Positions 58,852 to 64,000 of a DNA stretch of 64,000 nucleotides are shown in pieces. The notes beneath the pieces are model-generated. The model had not been told where the DNA came from and ran no database searches. It was given only the letters and a program-made list of their open reading frames with translations. A program made the position numbers and the translations under genes. The DNA comes from Ulota crispa (lineage: Eukaryota > Streptophyta > Bryopsida > Orthotrichales > Orthotrichaceae): NCBI GenBank assembly GCA_963920765.1, contig OY987249.1, positions 12,648,817-12,712,816 on the forward strand. The letters are read 5' to 3'. Numbering within the stretch: the stretch's first letter is position 1; every line of letters starts with the position of its first letter.

Positions 58852-60976
58852 TTGTCTCAGATTTTTGTCTCCACCTTATAACATATATAATGCCATATTT
58901 AAAACTATTTGTGCTTTTAAGGATGGAGATGCACACTCAAACACGTGGACAATCAAAGTGATCCACATTTTGGTTTTGGTTTTATCTTAGCAGCAAAGGT
59001 CCTTTATTGGTTATGAAATCTTTTTAAAGCTCCTAAAACATGTAGTTATGAAAGAAAAAATTATTATTATTATTTTGGATAAAGCTGTTTTGTGACAGTA
59101 AAATAGTAAGTTATGAGCCGTGAGCAAAAAAAACTGTGAGTCAGAACTTAGAAGTAGGAACAGATTTTGAATTCAAAATCAATGACAAAATTTATTGAAA
59201 ATTTAAAATGCACAAATATAGAACCTTCTGTACATATTTATAGGTAGAATTTATTATTTTGACAAAAAATCCTCGCTCACAACTCACAACTCATGATTCC
59301 CGCTCACAAAATATTATTTCCGTAAAGGAATAACAAACTTACAGTTTGTGCAAAGATGTCCACTATAGCAGTTGTTAATTTAGAAAAACAAGATATTATG
59401 GAAATGGATCTAAAAATTCAGGTTGGTTGTGGTTTTTAATCATGATTTCCCGTTTTATTTCAAACTTCAGAAACGTTGCGGTCTTATAACTGTAATGAAA
59501 TTATTTTTTTGAAAAGGAACCAAGTGAACTTGCTTATAGTATGTTAGTGAAAATCGGGTTCTTGTTTTTTTTTTTTACTTTATCTCTCTGATACAAAGTC
59601 TCGCAAGATATATTGGTTCAAATTAGGATCTCAAATAAAGTGTCATAAATTTATGTTCAAGTAAATGTCTTCAAGCAAACAAATATTCCCTAACAATTAG
59701 GGCACCTTTGTACTAGAGTTGCAGGCTTTTTGGAGCCATTGAAACTCTTCTTTTGGCCTCTCATTGGTTGACTTCTTGAGAACAGCTTTAACACCTTCCA
59801 CTAGTGGGTCATTGTAAGAAACACTTGTCATTTTTGTCTCAAACAGCCTTAAATTGTCTTAGTACTGGTCTGTGAGCTTTTGGAATAATTTTTTTTAAAT
59901 AAAATAAAATACAAATAATTTGTATAGCACTCAAAATAGCATACTTGCAAAAATTCAAACCTAGAAAAAAAATTCTAAAAGTTATGCACAAAATTAGAGA
60001 GACCAAAAACACCCAAACAAGGACACTTTGCCTTTTGCTTTTTAGAAAACAGTAAAAAATTCAAAAAAAATAAACTAAAGTTTGGACATTTTTCCTAACT
60101 CAAAGGAGCTCCTTTTCCATCAAATTCAATTTTGGAAAAAATAAATTGTATTATGTGCACTTGTGCAAAAGTAGTGCATTTTGAGGCGTTTGAGCACACA
60201 TAGAAAGTGGATATCTTACTATTTTTGAAAAAAACTTTTGTAGGATTGTGTAACTTTAGTGCAAGAAATTATTTGTGAATTCTGGCCTTCATATTTTCAT
60301 TTTAGGGTTAGAAATAGTACTCAAAACCCCCAAAATGGCCAAAGTAGACACCTAATTGGGGGCTATTTAAAATTAGCAACCTAATTTTATTAATACTCAA
60401 AAAATTGCTAGATATTTGTGACTATTACACATATCTTCATTTCAAATTTCAATAAGAAAAATTTTATGACACAAAAATTATAGCCAAAAACCACCCGCCA
60501 AAGACCAAGGGGATAAAAATTAGTACAAGTGTTTCTTGCAATCACCCTAGAAGTTAAGGCCAAATTTTCAAAAGCATATTCATTGAATTTAAAAGGTACA
60601 ATATGACATGGCTCTAGCTTTAACCCCTAAACATCAAGGAGGATGAAAACGTCTTTCCACTTTGAAAAAAGTTTCTATGTTACAAAAAAAGGTGATTTTT
60701 CATCAAAAATAAATTCAAAAGTGAACATAAACACATGGTCCATCATGGAAGGCAAAAAATTATCTCATCAGTTGCATTCATATTTTTAGGTAACCAAATT
60801 GCGATAAGATTCAAAAACACGGTGTTAGGTCCCAAGCTGCCCTTCTTGCAATTTTCATGAGAGCACCATGCATTGGTGACTCCTGCAATCATAGAAAATA
60901 ACACTATAATTGTTGGGCATTGAGATGAACACTGTAAGTATTTTAGCTGGGTTGGTCACAATGACCACCCCAACGT
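58852..60976. other. AT-rich intergenic with an isolated element end
   Basis: A lone TTAACCCCTAAA terminus lies at 60620-60631 without a partner nearby. No gene recognised. Confidence 0.5.
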
Positions 60977-60980
60977 TTAA

Positions 60981-61921
60981 CCCCTAAAGGACCATTGTCC
61001 CTTTGGGGGACAGGTTGGACTTTGGGCATGTACCTATGGCTAAACTACTTTGTGTGAGTTTTTGAAACTTTTATTGAAGGTGGGGAATTCAAAGATCTAT
61101 GTGGGCATCTAATATTTTCTTCATACCAACATTTGACAAAGAAGTTATGCATGAATTTATGAAAATTTGTGGAGGACTGCCCATCTAGGCAGCCCAAAAA
61201 ATACTTAAAAAAAAAATTAAAATACTTTTTAAAAAGATTAAAACTTGAAATTGGTTCTTTAGATTTTTATATAGGTGAGAAGCTTTGAATCATTCAATTT
61301 CAATCAATGAGATGAAAGTTATGACAAGTTTTTGTTTGCAGGCGGTTATGGAATCTCTACTCTAAAATAAACTTTGAAGTCCTTTATTTTACTCAATTTT
61401 CAATATTTTGGAAAAAAAATTAAACCAAAGGAAGTAGATTGATTATTGCAACATTATTGCCGTTGGGATTAGCATTTTTCATTTCCATATTTAAATTTTT
61501 AACAATTTGTTGTTTTGACTCATTTTCTACTTTTTTTTTACTTATTGATTTTTCCCATGTGTTGTATAGTTCCAATTGATTTGAAATTTCTCCCACACAT
61601 ACCTAACTTGATCTTCTACATGTAAAAAATAAAGCGCAACTTTGGATAGAGCAATTTTTTTGTTTTAAGAGTGGTCAAAGGCTTCTGAAATTTTTGGGCA
61701 GTATGGTAAAAATCTTTTTTTTTCACTTCAGATATAAATATCTCACTCCTCTCCTTTTGGAATGAGCTGATTTTTTTTCCACAAGTACCTCTTCTAGTTT
61801 GGGGCAAGACCCAACGGTTGGATTTCCCAAAAACAAAACATAAAACCTCCTTTTTCTAAACCTCCTAAAAGTGACAACCTTTAATGATTTTGGCAAAAAA
61901 AAGGACTTGATTCTTTACGGG
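60981..61921. mobile_element. piggyBac-like element, 941 bp, complete
   Basis: CCCCTAAAGGACCATTG ... GATTCTTTACGGG, TTAA on both sides (60977-60980, 61922-61925). Interior closest to 53214-54144. Confidence 0.83.
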
Positions 61922-61949
61922 TTAAGGGTTAAAAATTGAATCTTAATAA

Positions 61950-62290
61950 CAGAGACCAAATTTTGACCTTGGGGCCTTTGTTAAGTTTGATTAAAATATG
62001 AATATTTGTGTTGAGATTATTTTTTGAGGTAGTCAACAGCGAAGATGGAACAAAAATCACAGTTGCTCTACATTGTCTCTTTTCAGTTATCCCTTCTCTT
62101 TTGTAGGTTTCAAGATTTGAAGTGACCTTAACTTTTTGCCCTCAAAGCTTTTCCATATAAGAAAATTTGATCCCATTGTTTTCTTGAATGGGTACTTGCT
62201 ACCTTTTTCGAGGCCCATTGGGCTGAAATTTTAATTGAAATAGCCCCAAGTTTTCGTGATCTTGACTCCTATTGTAAAAAGGCCCTAGGT
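61950..62290. repeat. Dispersed repeat related to 6300-6610
   Basis: Shares, in reverse orientation, the stretches around CTTGGGGCCTTTGTTAAG, GAACAAAAATCACAGTTGCT and the terminus-like CTTGACTCCTATTGTAAAAA with the element in the palindrome arms. Confidence 0.5.
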
Positions 62291-64000
62291 TTCCATTAAG
62301 ATTTCATACAAAAGATTTTTAAAGAGCCGTATTTTATCCCTTCGCCTATGTTCGTCTTTTGCCATCATATTTTGGCCTCATGTAAAGAGGAACAGATATG
62401 CCTCCATTCACTCAAAGGGAGAGCCGCCCATACCCGATCATTTAAGTTCTTACAGTATAGCAAATTAGAGCAACAATGTGGTGTAATTTTTTTTTGATGG
62501 TTTCATACAAAATACTGTGACACAATTTTTTTCAAAATTATTCATGTAAAATTGAGTTTTATACAAATTTTGAAGTGCATAAAGTGTTTGGAACCCATAC
62601 CCAATCACTAAACTCTCCTGATCCTGATCATAGTCAAAACACTTCTCGCTCACTACTTCTTACCTTCCTTTGATACACATGTCATGACTTCATTTGTCTT
62701 AATCTTAAAAAGGGAAAAATTTGCATTCCAAGGCGTAGAAATAGAATGGTTGGACCCAAAACACCTTAGTGGTTGGGAATAGAACCCCGGTTGGGAATGG
62801 GCGTTTCTACCTTACTGAATTCTAAAGATCTCAAGACCCCTTTGTATTTCTCAATCAATACGTATTTTGTGGAATCTTTTTCAAGGATGTACAATGATAC
62901 TTAGATAAGGTTTACCTTTCTAAGAGAAACATTTGGATAGTGTCAAGGTCCCACCTTTTTTGTGTGTTTAGGGCCCAATCAAATGAAGTGTTTGCTTATT
63001 GTCAATGTTTGGATATGGTCAACATTTGTTTCTTGTCCAAAGCATTGACTTTATTCAAGCAACATCATTGGAATGGGTTTATAAATTGAAGATTTCTGGT
63101 ATCCAATAAAACACATGTACAATTGAAAGCAACAACGTTAACATTTGAATATATTTTTTTGTTGCTAAACTATCTCATTTTGTTGTTGGATCTTATTGAC
63201 AATATCATTTGAAATACAATTTTAATAAAACCAAACAAAAATTTCCATCTTTAAAGAATTTATGAATATATTACAAAATTTAAAGTTTAACTTGAGGGCT
63301 GAGGCCACCCCAAGATCAACCTTAGGTTCTCTTGTTCAGACAATTTACAATGGGACATACACAACATTGCAAGAAAAGCTTTCCCAAACTACAATTTTTG
63401 GATTTAAATTGTGCAAATTTAACTCTAAAAATTGACGTTCAATTTTTTAAACCCTCCAAACAAACAAATTGGCAAATCCAACAACCCATGCAAATACAAT
63501 TTTTCTACTATTAGCAAGCTGCCATCATAGTGAAGGATGGCTTGTTTCTTTCTTTTGTATGTTAATAGGAGAAGTTCAATTAATCATAAGGTTGATATAG
63601 TGAGATACACCAATGGAACAAGCAAATCGTTTGTCTCCTAAATCCAAAAACTATTTTTTTTTGATGGTGCCGACGAAGAAAGGAAGGTCCTAAGTGCTAG
63701 TGCCAAGTATTGAAACAACATCGACTTGCTAAACACAGCCTCCAGGCCTAAAGTCAACCTTGAGCTGCATTACTAATTTGAAAGGAATAAATTTGTTACC
63801 TACATTACTTGGCTGAATTCAAAAATTGACCACAATTGAAAATAACGATCACTAATTCAATTAGGATACAATAATCAAAATCTTATCATTCAAAATGGAT
63901 TTTCATACCAATTTTGTTGAGTTCACGTATCATACACACCAATGAATATTGACTAGTCACGTATCAAATACACGCCAATGAACAATCCTACACACTTGTT
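62291..64000. other. Intergenic, no gene seen
   Basis: An isolated Stowaway-like end (GGGCGTTTCTACCT, TA) lies near 62795. No gene or paired repeat recognised to the window end. Confidence 0.5.

Noticed and set aside
1-64000. CRISPR array, rRNA, tRNA or LTR retrotransposon
   Set aside because: No spaced identical short repeats, no rRNA or tRNA-like stretch, and no paired LTRs or reverse transcriptase motifs were found by reading.

Overview
This is plant nuclear DNA: AT-rich, packed with non-autonomous DNA transposons, and carrying a few GC-richer genes of plant-specific types (a CYP94-like cytochrome P450, an L-type lectin receptor kinase, a B3-domain transcription factor). The strong contrast between GC-rich coding and AT-rich intergenic DNA, and the intronless P450, would suit a non-seed land plant or an early-diverging lineage, but the species cannot be fixed from sequence alone.

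Region 1 (1-16980) is one giant inverted repeat. Every base of 1-8015 that I compared pairs with the reverse complement at 16981 minus its position. A 200-N assembly gap (8016-8215), a second paired stretch (8216-8419 with 8481-8683) and a 61-base loop (8420-8480) form the centre. Each arm carries an identical intact P450 gene (1363-3015 and 13966-15618, convergent). Identity this high over 8 kb, with a gap at the centre, means either a very recent palindromic duplication or an assembly fold-back or duplicated contig. The two P450 genes should not be counted as two loci until this is resolved.

Region 2 (17-37.5 kb) is transposon-rich, with one complete gene, a two-exon lectin receptor kinase on the minus strand (22688-25084). 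Region 3 (37.5-42 kb) holds a two-B3-domain gene with a MITE in the intron just upstream of its first recognisable exon. Region 4 (42-64 kb) is mostly repeats plus a decayed trihelix/NAM-associated-like gene (about 47080-47445).

The most interesting system is the repeat population. About a dozen copies of a 0.9-1.5 kb family have termini CCCCTAAAGG...CCTTTAGGGG, most flanked by TTAA on both visible sides, which is piggyBac-like (or Sola3-like) behaviour. One copy sits inside another MITE, and intact relatives of that MITE in this window supply the empty site, so TTAA duplication can be read directly. Further families carry exact 4-bp, 8-bp (hAT-like), 9-bp (Mutator-like) and TA (Stowaway-like) target duplications. 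No transposase gene for any of them is visible, so they must depend on enzymes encoded elsewhere. The host genes do not form a pathway; they are separate loci in a transposon-filled landscape. No rRNA, tRNA, CRISPR array or LTR retrotransposon was recognised.
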